Assembly: GCF_900110645.1 (NCBI RefSeq)
Contig: NZ_FOFB01000013.1
Span: 1 to 64,000 of the forward strand
Source of the DNA: Neolewinella agarilytica
GTDB lineage: Bacteria; Bacteroidota; Bacteroidia; Chitinophagales; Saprospiraceae
Direction of reading: 5' to 3'
DNA length: 64,000 nucleotides
Position 1 is the stretch's first letter. Every line of letters begins with the position of its first letter. Below are positions 26,284-35,652 of this stretch, piece by piece. The position numbers and the translations under genes were made by a program. The notes beneath the pieces are model-generated. The model did not search any database. It saw nothing but the letters and a program-made list of their open reading frames with translations, and was not told the DNA's origin.

Positions 26284-29200
26284 CTACCTCATTAAGACGA
26301 AATCCCCCTTCACAAACCGTTCGGAGCCATCCGTTAATCGAACGGTAGCATAGAAGACATATACACCAATCAGAGCAGAACGTCCATCCAGGTTGCCGTC
26401 CCATCCATTGGGCCCTTCGTGCACCAGGTTACCCCAGCGATCAAAGATCTGGAAGGTGGTAAGTTCTTCCACCCGGTCACCATATTCCAGCTGGTAGAAA
26501 TCGTTTACGTTATCTCCATTAGGGCTGAAAGCGGAGGGAGCGTATACGGGCAGACGCTCATCTACCGTAATGGCTACCCGTTCCGTGAAGCGACAGCCAT
26601 CAACGGTAAGCAAATTGAGCTGATAAGTCGAAGAGGAGGAAGGCCGGGCAATCGTTGTCTCCTGACCTGGTGTTCTCAACCCAAGGGGCGGAGACCACCA
26701 GGCGGTATCGAGTGCAATACTGATGTCGGGGTCCAGGAGCAGGCTGTCGCCGATAATGATGGTGGTATCGGCAAAGAGATTTAGCTGCGGGCGCAGAGCC
26801 CCTGGCACTGTATATCTTAGCCGGAGCGAACAGTCATTGGCGTCTTGAAAGGTTACTGTCCCTGTGCCCACCTCCGGGGCAAAGTCTATGGCTCGTTCAA
26901 CGGGAAGAAAGAACTGACCATCAAGGCTCATTTCGTAGAATCCGGAGCCTCCGAAAATAGTGTCTACAACGATCGCCCCCCTGCCACCAACACAATTAGG
27001 TGGTAAGGCGGAAACCTCTGCCCGTAGTTGCTCCCGGTCGGAGATACTTACTGAATCAACCCTGAGGCAACCATCGGCATCCTCCACTGATACGGAATAG
27101 GTTCCTCCAAATAGATTCCGGTTGAGGGCTTCCGTTGGCCCATTACTCCAGCTGTAGGTATAAGGTTCCTGCCCTCCCGCAACCTCTACCCGAACCCGAC
27201 CAAGCGTATCGACACAAAAATCAGCAGGATCGAGGACAGCCTCCGTAGCGATCGTCAAATCATTGACATTGACGCGGGAGTCACCGGTAAAAGTTCCGGG
27301 GCAACCGCCGATTCCGGCATCCACCAAGGTATAGATCGTTGATTCCTCCGGGTGAAAGACTACCCGACTGCCATCCGTTATTCCATTCAGGTTGGTGGTA
27401 TTCCCCAGGAGGTCACGGATTTGAGCATTGATGCCTCCGGGGCCGTCGTAGGCAAAACGCAACTCAATAGAGTCTCCCTGGCAGATTTCATGGTCTCCCA
27501 GCAGGCGAAGCCCCCCTACCCTTCGGAAGCTAACGTTGACGGCCACCAGGGAATCACAGCCAGTAGAAGAAAGACCGGGAAGGCGGGCAACTCCGCCCGG
27601 ATCATCAACAGTGTAGATTTCTCCGCCATAACGAATGGTGTCACCGGCACAGGCATTAGCCGTATAACTTCCGATAAACACCGGAGGAATGTCTAGGCGA
27701 ACGTAGACCAGGCTGTCACACTGCCCGGCACGGGCAAATGCGACTTCTCCTTCCGGGCGGTTAGCGTTGAAGGTATCTTGTGTTTCCGGAATTATGTATT
27801 CCGTTCCCGGGCAAATGAAAACTACAGAAGTATCTGGTATTTCCGGAGAAAGAAATGTGATATCTACCTCGTAACGCTGCCCGCAGGATGATCCATCATC
27901 GACCATAAAGGTGTCCGACGGGTTGGAAACATCAAAGGAACGACCACCGATCATGAGGGGTTCCGGCCGGCAGACAAAATCAAACCGGCGGATGGTATCC
28001 GGCTGATCTACTTCGATACGGGTAGTGATGTTAATCTGTCGCTCACAGTTAGCGTCCGTGATCTCAATTAATTCGACCAGGTTGTTATTCCCAGGCAGGT
28101 CACTGACGGCGACCCTGAGTACTGCTGTGTTGCCCGGTGAGGTGAAGGTTGCATCGGTAACGGGTGCACCAGCAGGTAATGGTACCAGGCGGTAGGCAAG
28201 ACTGAAGGGGCCCGTTCCGGAAAAAGCAATAGGTAAACGCAGGCTATCCCCTTCGCATAGTTCATATTGCGGATCGGGCATAGTGACAATTGCAGGCGCA
28301 TCATCCACCCCGGTAATGGAGAACATCGTATCCAGACGACAATCGTTGGAATCAAGAATGCTGAGCGCAAAATCCCCTTCCATTGTGGGGAAAACAATGC
28401 TATCATTCGGGAAACCGGCATCGGACCAATTATACCGGATCGTTCCAGCAGTATTAGTAGCCAAAACGCTGATCGACCCATTTCCATCGCAATTCACGGG
28501 GTCGATAGTGGCAACGGCTGAAACCCGGCAGGGCTCTTCAATGATGGTAAAAGTACAGCCGGCCGATACACAGCCATTGGCATCTGTAACCCTGGCGGTG
28601 TAGGGTCCGGGAGACAGCCCGTCAATCAGCGTATCTCCAGCAACGGATACGTTATAGTTCGTTTCCAGTACTTGTTGATCAAGGGTTATTTCGTAAGGTG
28701 GCAACCCTCCGGAAACGCCCAGTACGATGCTGCCGGATGTGGAGCCAATTGCGTTCGTTTGTGCCCCACAAACAATTGCCGGTGATTCTCCATCTTCCAG
28801 CGTAATCATTACCGTGTCGAGGCAGGTGTTAGCATCCATTATTTCAATGGTGTAAGTGCCAGCTGGTAAATCAGTCTGGGTCTCTCCCGGCGGCAGAACT
28901 CTGCCGGATGTTCGCTCGGGGTAATCTATCCAACGATAGGTGTAGGGCTCAGTGCCTCCGCTGGCGGCAACGGTCAGACTTCCCGTTGCTTCACCGGAAC
29001 AATCGGGAGCGGTAATAACCTGGTTCGCAGTGGGCAAGGTAAAAGTGGGAGGAGCGGCATTAATCAGTACGTAGCTGTCCGGTGCGGAACTACAGCCTAC
29101 GGCATCAATGGCTATCACACGGTAGGAACGCCCGAATACCCCTCCGGACAGGCTGTCAAAGGTGATGAGCTCTCCGGCGATGAGATTCGATATACTGTCC

Positions 29201-31569
29201 AGGCCAGCCCCATTGGTTGGGTTGATTAGTCTTATGGTGTAGGGTGGCGTACCACCCCCAGCGACGGCAACTTCAATCGCGCCCGTTGGGGAGCAAGGGT
29301 TAGAAGGGGTAACCGTAGCCGACTCCAACGCAACCATTCCACGGTTACGCACCAGGATCGGGCCCGCCATGACCGGCGGGCAGCCGGAGCCGTCAGAAAC
29401 GGAGACGAAATAATCTCCCTCCGGCAGCGGGCCTGCCTCCTGCATATTGTCGAACGTACCAATTCCATTACCTCCGCTCCAGCTGGTAAAAATCGGTCCG
29501 TCATTTCCGGAGATGCTCAGGCGGATAACGGAGTTATCCACCCCGCTACAACCGTCGGCCAGGATGGAGACGTCGTTGATGGTCAGTGGGCAGTTTTCAT
29601 CGATAATTTGCTGGAAGCAGGAGGTCATTTGCCCTGCGTCGTCAGTAACAGTAATGGTGTAAGTCCCCTCGGCCAAGCCATCAAAAACACGACTTCCTGC
29701 GGGCTGGTTGGGGAAAGTAGTACTTCCCCCACCTCCGTCGGAGAGCACGACATTGAATGGTGGCACACCACCATACAGTTCAATAGAAATAGCGCCCAAA
29801 ACGGTAGTGCCATTAGCCTGGTTTCTGATGGCGCAGGTAAGGATGATCGGGTCGAGCAGGGTGACTTCTGCCGTACAGGTATCGCTAACACATCCGTTGG
29901 CGTCTGTTGCGACGATGCGGTATTCACCGGGCCGGAGGCCGGTCAGTTCTCCCATTGCCATTGGGAAATTCATGGCACCTGCGTCTGCGCCCAAATAAGT
30001 CACCGTATAAGGAGCGGTTCCTTCCGCCAGAGAGACCACAATAGATCCGTCAGGTACTCCCGGACCACTTGCTCCGCCAGACACCTGACAACTCAAGGAA
30101 AGTGGCGGCCCATCCGGGACGGTAGCCACTCCGGTCGTTTCACATCCATTTCGGGAAGTTACCGTCCAGGTATAATCGTCTGGGGCGAGTCCTGTAACCG
30201 TTGCCATGTCTGGTAGCGTGTCCCCCGCCCACTGGAAAGAAAAGGGGCTCTCTCCAAAAGCCGTTAATACGACTCCGCCATCTTCATTTCCCGGACAGTT
30301 CGTCGGTATCTCCATAACGCCGACGGTCGGGCCTCCCTCCAGCACCAACTCAATGGGTACTAGGTTTCCTTCACAGGTAAAAATACCCGCGCGAGCAAAA
30401 ATGGTCGTTTCCGGGCTGGTAAAGACTTCCGGGTCCGTGATTTCCTGCGTTCCGGCAGCATCAGTATAGTAGGTGACGGGTTGCCCTCCGCCAATTTCAT
30501 CATCCCACAAGCGGAGGTTAAATTCTCCCATGCCCACAAAAAGCGGGTCACAACCGCCTATGGGCTCGGACGGAATCATGGTAATGGCCCTATCCCCCTG
30601 ATATTCGATAAAAAGGCGGCTCACCACGATACAGAGATTCTCGGCGTAAATAATCCGGGAATAGATGGTATCTCCCGGCGAGCCATCAGGCGTGTACTCC
30701 GTAATCCTGCTTACGTTCGTTTCGGCGGCTTCTGCTGAAGGGTGGAAGGATACGGATAAGGCAGATGCAGGATAAATGGCCGATAACTCTACTGCGCTAA
30801 CCGTTGGGAGATCGCCGTTCGGGTCACAGATAAAAAAGGTAGTATCCAGTGCCGGGCAGGTTTCCGGGATGATGGGTAAATCACAATCCAGATTCCCCAC
30901 CTGATTTAAACCGACCAGATAGTAGGTACCATCATCGGGGTCCAGCTCGCGGGTATTGTAGGTAAAGCCCCGTAAGCCACAACGGGAGATAATGGTGATC
31001 GTTCTTAAGGGGTTTCCACTTTCCGGCGCACCATTGGCAAAAGCTCCAGCCGTTCGTTCACAGGCGCTTTGCAGGATATAAACCGGACGATCTCCGCTGC
31101 AGACATTACCAAAATTAAATTCAGAATCAGCCAGATCAATGTTTTCGGTAGTCCCGGTGGCGAAGACAACCACGGTTGCACCAGCTGGAATGGTATCATT
31201 TGGCCCAAGGGGAATAATATTCGTACAACCTGGTAAAAGAGTGATGGCCGGTTCTCTCCATCCACAGCCTAAGGGGTTTCCGGAAAGATCAACGCCGATG
31301 TCTGCGTTAGGGTCTCCAAAGCCATTAAAAGGAAGATCAATCCCGATAACAGATACCGGAACGGGAACCAGGCCGCTCGATAATACCAGTACCTCAGACT
31401 CAACCCGGGTATCACTACCGTTGGGATTTGGGTGATCTACACAGGAATTTAACACGGCCAACTCTGGCGTGAGACACTGAGCCGTCAGATCAGGCGCAAG
31501 CAAACAAGAAAAAAGGCAGATCGTCAGCAGCCAAAGACTGTTCGTCCACGTTTTGTTAAGGGATGTCAT
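26284..31569 (-). CDS. Giant secreted protein with T9SS type B (gliding-motility) C-terminal domain
   Basis: The 1761-residue product starts with a signal peptide ending in LAPDLTAQ and ends in a gliding-motility-associated C-terminal domain (VYAPSAFSPNGDNVNDFY, FQIFDRWGNLVHEG, GVYVFYATVRLTDG), the type B sorting signal of the Bacteroidota type IX secretion system. The middle has many SprB-type repeats of about 70-90 residues. These carry GGTPPYTIR or GGLPPYEITL followed by LPAGTYTIEIMDANTCLDT-like endings, with paired Cys likely forming disulfides. It is expected on the cell surface, in adhesion or gliding. Codon use resembles the rest of the chromosome. The specific ligand is unknown. Confidence 0.92.
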   Translation of the reverse strand: MTSLNKTWTNSLWLLTICLFSCLLAPDLTAQCLTPELAVLNSCVDHPNPNGSDTRVESEVLVLSSGLVPVPVSVIGIDLPFNGFGDPNADIGVDLSGNPLGCGWREPAITLLPGCTNIIPLGPNDTIPAGATVVVFATGTTENIDLADSEFNFGNVCSGDRPVYILQSACERTAGAFANGAPESGNPLRTITIISRCGLRGFTYNTRELDPDDGTYYLVGLNQVGNLDCDLPIIPETCPALDTTFFICDPNGDLPTVSAVELSAIYPASALSVSFHPSAEAAETNVSRITEYTPDGSPGDTIYSRIIYAENLCIVVSRLFIEYQGDRAITMIPSEPIGGCDPLFVGMGEFNLRLWDDEIGGGQPVTYYTDAAGTQEITDPEVFTSPETTIFARAGIFTCEGNLVPIELVLEGGPTVGVMEIPTNCPGNEDGGVVLTAFGESPFSFQWAGDTLPDMATVTGLAPDDYTWTVTSRNGCETTGVATVPDGPPLSLSCQVSGGASGPGVPDGSIVVSLAEGTAPYTVTYLGADAGAMNFPMAMGELTGLRPGEYRIVATDANGCVSDTCTAEVTLLDPIILTCAIRNQANGTTVLGAISIELYGGVPPFNVVLSDGGGGSTTFPNQPAGSRVFDGLAEGTYTITVTDDAGQMTSCFQQIIDENCPLTINDVSILADGCSGVDNSVIRLSISGNDGPIFTSWSGGNGIGTFDNMQEAGPLPEGDYFVSVSDGSGCPPVMAGPILVRNRGMVALESATVTPSNPCSPTGAIEVAVAGGGTPPYTIRLINPTNGAGLDSISNLIAGELITFDSLSGGVFGRSYRVIAIDAVGCSSAPDSYVLINAAPPTFTLPTANQVITAPDCSGEATGSLTVAASGGTEPYTYRWIDYPERTSGRVLPPGETQTDLPAGTYTIEIMDANTCLDTVMITLEDGESPAIVCGAQTNAIGSTSGSIVLGVSGGLPPYEITLDQQVLETNYNVSVAGDTLIDGLSPGPYTARVTDANGCVSAGCTFTIIEEPCRVSAVATIDPVNCDGNGSISVLATNTAGTIRYNWSDAGFPNDSIVFPTMEGDFALSILDSNDCRLDTMFSITGVDDAPAIVTMPDPQYELCEGDSLRLPIAFSGTGPFSLAYRLVPLPAGAPVTDATFTSPGNTAVLRVAVSDLPGNNNLVELIEITDANCERQINITTRIEVDQPDTIRRFDFVCRPEPLMIGGRSFDVSNPSDTFMVDDGSSCGQRYEVDITFLSPEIPDTSVVFICPGTEYIIPETQDTFNANRPEGEVAFARAGQCDSLVYVRLDIPPVFIGSYTANACAGDTIRYGGEIYTVDDPGGVARLPGLSSTGCDSLVAVNVSFRRVGGLRLLGDHEICQGDSIELRFAYDGPGGINAQIRDLLGNTTNLNGITDGSRVVFHPEESTIYTLVDAGIGGCPGTFTGDSRVNVNDLTIATEAVLDPADFCVDTLGRVRVEVAGGQEPYTYSWSNGPTEALNRNLFGGTYSVSVEDADGCLRVDSVSISDREQLRAEVSALPPNCVGGRGAIVVDTIFGGSGFYEMSLDGQFFLPVERAIDFAPEVGTGTVTFQDANDCSLRLRYTVPGALRPQLNLFADTTIIIGDSLLLDPDISIALDTAWWSPPLGLRTPGQETTIARPSSSSTYQLNLLTVDGCRFTERVAITVDERLPVYAPSAFSPNGDNVNDFYQLEYGDRVEELTTFQIFDRWGNLVHEGPNGWDGNLDGRSALIGVYVFYATVRLTDGSERFVKGDFVLMR

Positions 31570-31905
31570 TTTCCTGTGAGAAGGGTGGTATTCAAAGTGT
31601 TTTAAATCGGTATACCGAAGGTAAGTCTAAATCATACCGCCGTAAGAATTAACGGCCAGGAATTAGCTATAATTGTCCATGAAATGGAGATAAAGGAAGA
31701 CGAAATCGTTAATATGTTTAAGTTTGAATGTTTATTGTCCTATTTTTCAAAGACAGATGGTTAACTGTCGAGCTACTACGACCTGGTTCCCTGCTTACAG
31801 CTCCCCTTCAGGCCTTTGTGCGCTGACTCAATAAACCGTTAATAGTCAATCCTCTGTTCGGAGACAGGTGCACTAATAGAAACGGTAAAAAAAGACCAAC
31901 AAATC

Positions 31906-31935
31906 TTGTCTAAACCAACAAAACCCGTATCTTTG
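31906..31935 (+). promoter_or_regulatory. Bacteroidota-type promoter for DUF177-rpmF
   Basis: TTG at 31906-31908, a 19-base spacer and a perfect TATCTTTG at 31928-31935 match the -33/-7 consensus of Bacteroidota housekeeping promoters. Transcription would start about 5-8 bases later (GCGCCCAC), giving a leader of about 55 bases before the DUF177 start. Of the promoters in this window it is the best match. The 428-base space between the giant gene (31569) and the DUF177 start holds nothing else that I can name. Confidence 0.75.
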
Positions 31936-31997
31936 CGCCCACTTTGAAACGTCCTCCGGTGCCAACGGGCTCCAAATCCGGAACAAAACGTAAGGCC

Positions 31998-32552
31998 ATG
32001 TCCACACAATCTCCTTTTATCTTACCCTTAAGCGGGCTTAGTCAGGGTATTTACGTGTATGACCTGATCGTTGATGATGAATTCTTCGCTACTTTTCCCG
32101 ATTCTCCGGTAAAGCACGCCAACGTAAAGCTTCAGCTTACCGTTGACCGGCAGACCCGCGAGATGGTGCTGGACTTCGATTTTGCGGGTACCACAAATAC
32201 CAACTGTGATCGTTGTTTGGCAGACATTGACTTGCCGATTGCTGATAAACGTCAGTTGATTGTGAAGTTCAGTGCTGAAGCCACTTCTTTGGAAGAAGAA
32301 GGAGAGCTCATTTATCTCCATCCGGACACTAGTCTTTTCAACGTCGCTCCCTATGCCTACGAAATGGTGTTGCTGGCTCTACCCATGATCCGCACCTATG
32401 ACTGCCGTGCGGGGGAAGGGCCCTACCCTTGCGATGAAGAAATGCTGGATCGTATTGATGCTTCCGTAGATGTGGCTCCGGCCCCGGATGAAGAAACATC
32501 AAATGATTCTGACAAACCAGGCCCCTGGGACGTACTGAAGGATATCAAATAA
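31998..32552 (+). CDS. DUF177 (YceD-like) protein
   Basis: This 184-residue protein is of the DUF177/YceD family, almost always encoded just before rpmF and linked to large-subunit ribosome or 23S rRNA maturation. Characteristic features are a cysteine pair (NTNCDRCLADIDLPI) and the conserved late part (HPDTSLFNVAPYAYEMVLLALP) with further cysteines (YDCR, YPCDE). The ATG at 31998 (MSTQSPFILPLSGL) is preferred; a TTG 18 codons upstream extends the frame only by basic residues. It is cotranscribed with rpmF, 25 bp away. The molecular role is known only by association. Confidence 0.88.
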   Translation: MSTQSPFILPLSGLSQGIYVYDLIVDDEFFATFPDSPVKHANVKLQLTVDRQTREMVLDFDFAGTTNTNCDRCLADIDLPIADKRQLIVKFSAEATSLEEEGELIYLHPDTSLFNVAPYAYEMVLLALPMIRTYDCRAGEGPYPCDEEMLDRIDASVDVAPAPDEETSNDSDKPGPWDVLKDIK

Positions 32553-32577
32553 ATAAAAGAACAAAATCTAAATAGCC

Positions 32578-32802
32578 ATGGCACATCCCAAGTCGCGGAT
32601 CTCGAAGCAACGGAAGCGTAAGCGTCGTACTCACTACAAGGCTACGGCCCCCACTATCTCCGTTTGTCAGACGACCGGTGAAACTCACCAGCCTCACCGC
32701 GCCTACTTTGATGCGGAAGGTAACATGTTCTACAACGGTAATATGATCGTCAAAGGCCCCGAGCAGTTCGAGGACGAAGAGGTCGGTGACATCGAAGAGT
32801 AG
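32578..32802 (+). CDS. rpmF: 50S ribosomal protein L32
   Basis: The 74-residue product starts MAHPKSRISKQRKRKRRTHY and continues with the L32 pattern CQTTGETHQPHRAYFDAEGN, typical of Bacteroidota L32 with an acidic C-terminal tail. Only one cysteine is present, so this is a zinc-free form. It follows the DUF177 gene, the conserved order, and is followed by a strong terminator. Confidence 0.95.
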   Translation: MAHPKSRISKQRKRKRRTHYKATAPTISVCQTTGETHQPHRAYFDAEGNMFYNGNMIVKGPEQFEDEEVGDIEE

Positions 32803-32824
32803 AGCTTCTTACTTGTAGCTATTT

Positions 32825-32859
32825 GAATAGCCCACTGGTTCCATACCAGTGGGCTATTC
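32825..32859 (+). terminator. Strong hairpin terminator after rpmF
   Basis: A perfect 15-bp stem (gaatagcccactggt and its complement) with a 5-base loop begins 22 bases after the rpmF stop. The trailing sequence is only mildly T-rich (cgtgtttga), and the upstream side ends in ATTT, so it can work in both directions. Confidence 0.8.
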
Positions 32860-32906
32860 GTGTTTGATATATTCCCCTTACTTTCGGCCACGAAAAACAA
32901 TCAACT

Positions 32907-33293
32907 ATGTCCAGAACCATCATTAATACTTCTAACGCACCTGCTCCCGTAGGCGCCTACAACCAGGCTATTCTCCATAACGGCGTTCTATACGTAAGTG
33001 GGCAAATCGCCCTGGACCCCGACAGCGGTGAACTACTCACCGGCGATATCGAAACAGAAACCCGCCGGGTACTGGACAACCTGGGCGCCATTCTGGAAGC
33101 TGCAGGTACCAGCTTTGCCAACATCCTGAAGTGCAGCGTTTTTGTAAGCGACATCGAAAACTTTGGCCGTATCAACGCAGTCTACAGCGAATACTTTGAC
33201 GCAGAGACGGCACCAGCTCGTGCCCTGGTGGAAGTAGCCAACCTTCCGAAATACGTGAATGTGGAGATTAGCTGTATTGCGGCGGTCGATTAA
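32907..33293 (+). CDS. ridA: RidA-family 2-iminobutanoate/2-iminopropanoate deaminase
   Basis: This 128-residue YjgF/RidA protein hydrolyses reactive imines, such as those released by PLP dehydratases like IlvA. Conserved parts include APVGAYNQAILHNGVLYVSGQI, the Arg in PARALVEVANLP and the C-terminal VNVEISCIAAVD. Length and motifs are normal, with a start at 32907 (MSRTIINTSNAPAP). It is a single gene between terminators. The link to IlvA is functional, not positional. Confidence 0.95.
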   Translation: MSRTIINTSNAPAPVGAYNQAILHNGVLYVSGQIALDPDSGELLTGDIETETRRVLDNLGAILEAAGTSFANILKCSVFVSDIENFGRINAVYSEYFDAETAPARALVEVANLPKYVNVEISCIAAVD

Positions 33294-33299
33294 TAGTGC

Positions 33300-33499
33300 C
33301 CAACATGAGTCATCCCGAATTTTAGGCAGCCTTCTCTGTGTTTTCTCGGATGAAACCTCGTTCGAGCGGTATAGAAAACGATCAGCGGACAGCATTCAGA
33401 GCCGTTTTGCCTGAATGCTGTCCGCTGATCGCTAAAAGTCTTATTATTTACCAGAAAACATAGTCATCTCATCCCAAAAACAGGGATAACTCATGTTGG
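33300..33499. mobile_element. 200-bp fold-back element between convergent genes
   Basis: The ends 33300-33316 and 33483-33499 are inverted copies at 16 of 17 bases (ccaacatgagtcatccc). Inside, 33379-33398 and 33412-33431 form a perfect 20-bp stem (cgatcagcggacagcattca), and TGTTTTCT/AGAAAACA words also pair. The whole element fills the space between ridA and the minus-strand gene at 33502 and codes for nothing. It resembles a MITE, and its central stem may act as a bidirectional terminator. Confidence 0.65.
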
Positions 33500-33501
33500 C
33501 C

Positions 33502-33939
33502 TCACTCCCCGCGCATCGCCCGCATCATTTCATTAATGTTATACCGATCAGCGGGAAAGGCCCAGGTGCGGCGATCTTTGGTTTGGACCAGCAACACTCT
33601 CGTGGCGGGCCCTAAGCCGCTGCCCGTATAGCTTTCCAGGCGCATTTCCGAAGGTTTAGGCATTGGAAAGTCTTCGCTGCCAATCAGTAGTCTCTCATCC
33701 GCAATTTTCACTTCAGGATATTTGAAGACCGACCAGAAAGAGCCCAGAAAGCCCATCAGGGCCAGCAATGCTAAGAAATAGGACAGCATGGGCATCAACA
33801 CTCTGCGACGAGGATCCGGATGCTTGTTTTTGTTAAGCCTGAAGGCCAACCAGACAAGGATGATAAACAAGGCCCCACAAACAGCAGCCATCAGGTATAT
33901 GTCGCCCATCTGCGGGCTGAAGGAAAGTGCTTCGTTCAT
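33502..33939 (-). CDS. Small membrane protein, unknown function
   Basis: I do not recognise this 145-residue protein. It has two hydrophobic helices at about residues 14-35 and 50-70, with a basic loop between (NKNKHPDPRRR), and then a soluble C-terminal region that looks like a small beta domain (RLLIGSEDFPMPKPSEMRLE, RTWAFPADRYNINEMM). The layout is that of an inner-membrane protein with a PH-like cytoplasmic tail. It lies 52 bp downstream of the thioredoxin-like gene on the same strand, so it may be cotranscribed with it. Confidence 0.62.
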   Translation of the reverse strand: MNEALSFSPQMGDIYLMAAVCGALFIILVWLAFRLNKNKHPDPRRRVLMPMLSYFLALLALMGFLGSFWSVFKYPEVKIADERLLIGSEDFPMPKPSEMRLESYTGSGLGPATRVLLVQTKDRRTWAFPADRYNINEMMRAMRGE

Positions 33940-33991
33940 GATTTTGAATGTGCTGTTTGCTGCTTGAGGGATGGCATAAAAGTCTGAGGTA

Positions 33992-35422
33992 TTACTTGCC
34001 GCTCGCTTCTGCCTCTAATTCCTTTTGTCGTTCCAGTGCGGTGAGCAACTCATCGAGTTGCTGGGCACCAATTCGCTTCGAGACGATCTTCTTATTCTCA
34101 TCAAGGACAAAAATGGAAGGAGTGGACCGAATGTCATAGTCTTTATAAAAGCGCATGTAGCGATCCGTGGCATGCAGCCATTCCCCGATCCCATTGTCAT
34201 CAATGTATTCCCAGCATTTACCAATCTCTCCCTGCTTGGTACAGATGGAGAAAATCTCCACACCTTTGTCTTTCCATTTCTCGTAGAACTCCTTCATGAA
34301 AGGGGTGGACTTTTTGCAGGACGGGCAGGCAAATTGCCAAAAATAGAGAATGGTATAGTTAGCCTTTAGATCATACAACTCAACGGGAGTTCCATCCCGC
34401 CGACTCATCTTCATATTCGGTGCTTGCTTACCGATGAGGAGAGGTCTGGCCCGTTCCGCATTTTCCTGCATACTCTTTAGTTGCTCTTCATCCGTCCAGT
34501 AAGCGCGGCCGTTACTGTAGTAATTGTCCACCATATGCACGTAAACAGCATCCATACCAACAATTTTGCTGGCTGCTGCTTTGTTGATAAAATGAACAAC
34601 GTAGTACTTAAACATCTCGGATTTTGGATCCATCAGATCCAGTACTCCATCAATCGTTTTTGATACCGTATCGGGGTGCTGAACGTGGAGCTTATCCACA
34701 AAATACTCGATCCGATTGAAGAGAAAAGGTGTCCGGAGCAGTCGCTCATCCTTTAGATCAATGGGGTCGAAATAGTGTTTCTGCAACCACTTTAGCTGGG
34801 CGGTTCGTCGTTCCGTTTCGTCCGCTATTTCAGGGTATTCCGGCGGGTTATTCGACTGGTTAGTGCGGATGATGGCAGCGACAAAAGATGCCGGATGCTC
34901 TTTGATTATATCGTCTTGTTTAGCCTTAACGCGTAGGTCAAAACCTTCCATTTCCTTCGTTACTTCTTCCCTCCTTGCGTCCGTGGTCGTAGAGTCCTGA
35001 AGGACTTGCACCAGCGGCTTACTTTCTTCCTGCATGTTGTTTAGAAAATCCATGTATCCGAAAAAAAGCTCGTTTTCCCGGCTACCTTTTGCCGTAACTT
35101 TTCCGAGATTGGTCAGCTGAGTAGACAGGCTGAATTCCTGATCTCCATCCGTGCCGATCAGCATCTGGAAGTAGTTATTGTCGGGTTGAGTTACCACGAG
35201 ATAAATACCTGCGGGCAGCGGTTCATCTCCAACAAAAAGATAACTTCCATCTTCCGTCTGATAAGCCGTATCCATGAGATATTGCTTATCGAGAATATTG
35301 TTAGCCATGGTCAGGATTTCCTGGTCGTAGCCTTCAATATCGACGCTGATTTTATAGCCTTCTTGTGCCAACAGCACGGAGGCAAAAGGAAATAGTAAGG
35401 CAAAGAGAGAAAGAAACTTCAT
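33992..35422 (-). CDS. Thioredoxin-like protein with DUF4369/DUF5106-type domains
   Basis: From the ATG at 35422 the 476-residue protein has a signal peptide (KFLSLFALLFPFASVLLAQ). It continues with a beta-rich DUF4369-like N-terminal domain (GYKISVDIEGYDQEIL, YLFVGDEPLPAGIYLV), a helical middle like DUF5106, and a C-terminal TlpA/thioredoxin domain with CPSC (YFWQFACPSCKKSTPFMKEF). This type of envelope protein is common in Bacteroidota and probably works as a periplasmic disulfide oxidoreductase, perhaps anchored or lipid-linked. A frame opening at 35446 adds only eight residues. The redox partner is unknown. Confidence 0.85.
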   Translation of the reverse strand: MKFLSLFALLFPFASVLLAQEGYKISVDIEGYDQEILTMANNILDKQYLMDTAYQTEDGSYLFVGDEPLPAGIYLVVTQPDNNYFQMLIGTDGDQEFSLSTQLTNLGKVTAKGSRENELFFGYMDFLNNMQEESKPLVQVLQDSTTTDARREEVTKEMEGFDLRVKAKQDDIIKEHPASFVAAIIRTNQSNNPPEYPEIADETERRTAQLKWLQKHYFDPIDLKDERLLRTPFLFNRIEYFVDKLHVQHPDTVSKTIDGVLDLMDPKSEMFKYYVVHFINKAAASKIVGMDAVYVHMVDNYYSNGRAYWTDEEQLKSMQENAERARPLLIGKQAPNMKMSRRDGTPVELYDLKANYTILYFWQFACPSCKKSTPFMKEFYEKWKDKGVEIFSICTKQGEIGKCWEYIDDNGIGEWLHATDRYMRFYKDYDIRSTPSIFVLDENKKIVSKRIGAQQLDELLTALERQKELEAEASGK

Positions 35423-35652
35423 GTAAGCGCGTTTTGCGTTGCGCAAAGGTAACGCACGACTCGCCGAAAGTATTAGCCAGCAAGGGAGGTTTACATTTGT
35501 TTAAGAACCAAAAAACGGCTGAGGAGGCGCTGACGCAGGTGCAAAGAACCGTTGATAAGAGCAAGGTGGAGATATTCCCGCTATGCCAGTCTCCCGATTT
35601 TCAGTATCATCGTTCTGTCGTTTATCCGTTTCTCCTCTAAAACCATAGCGTT

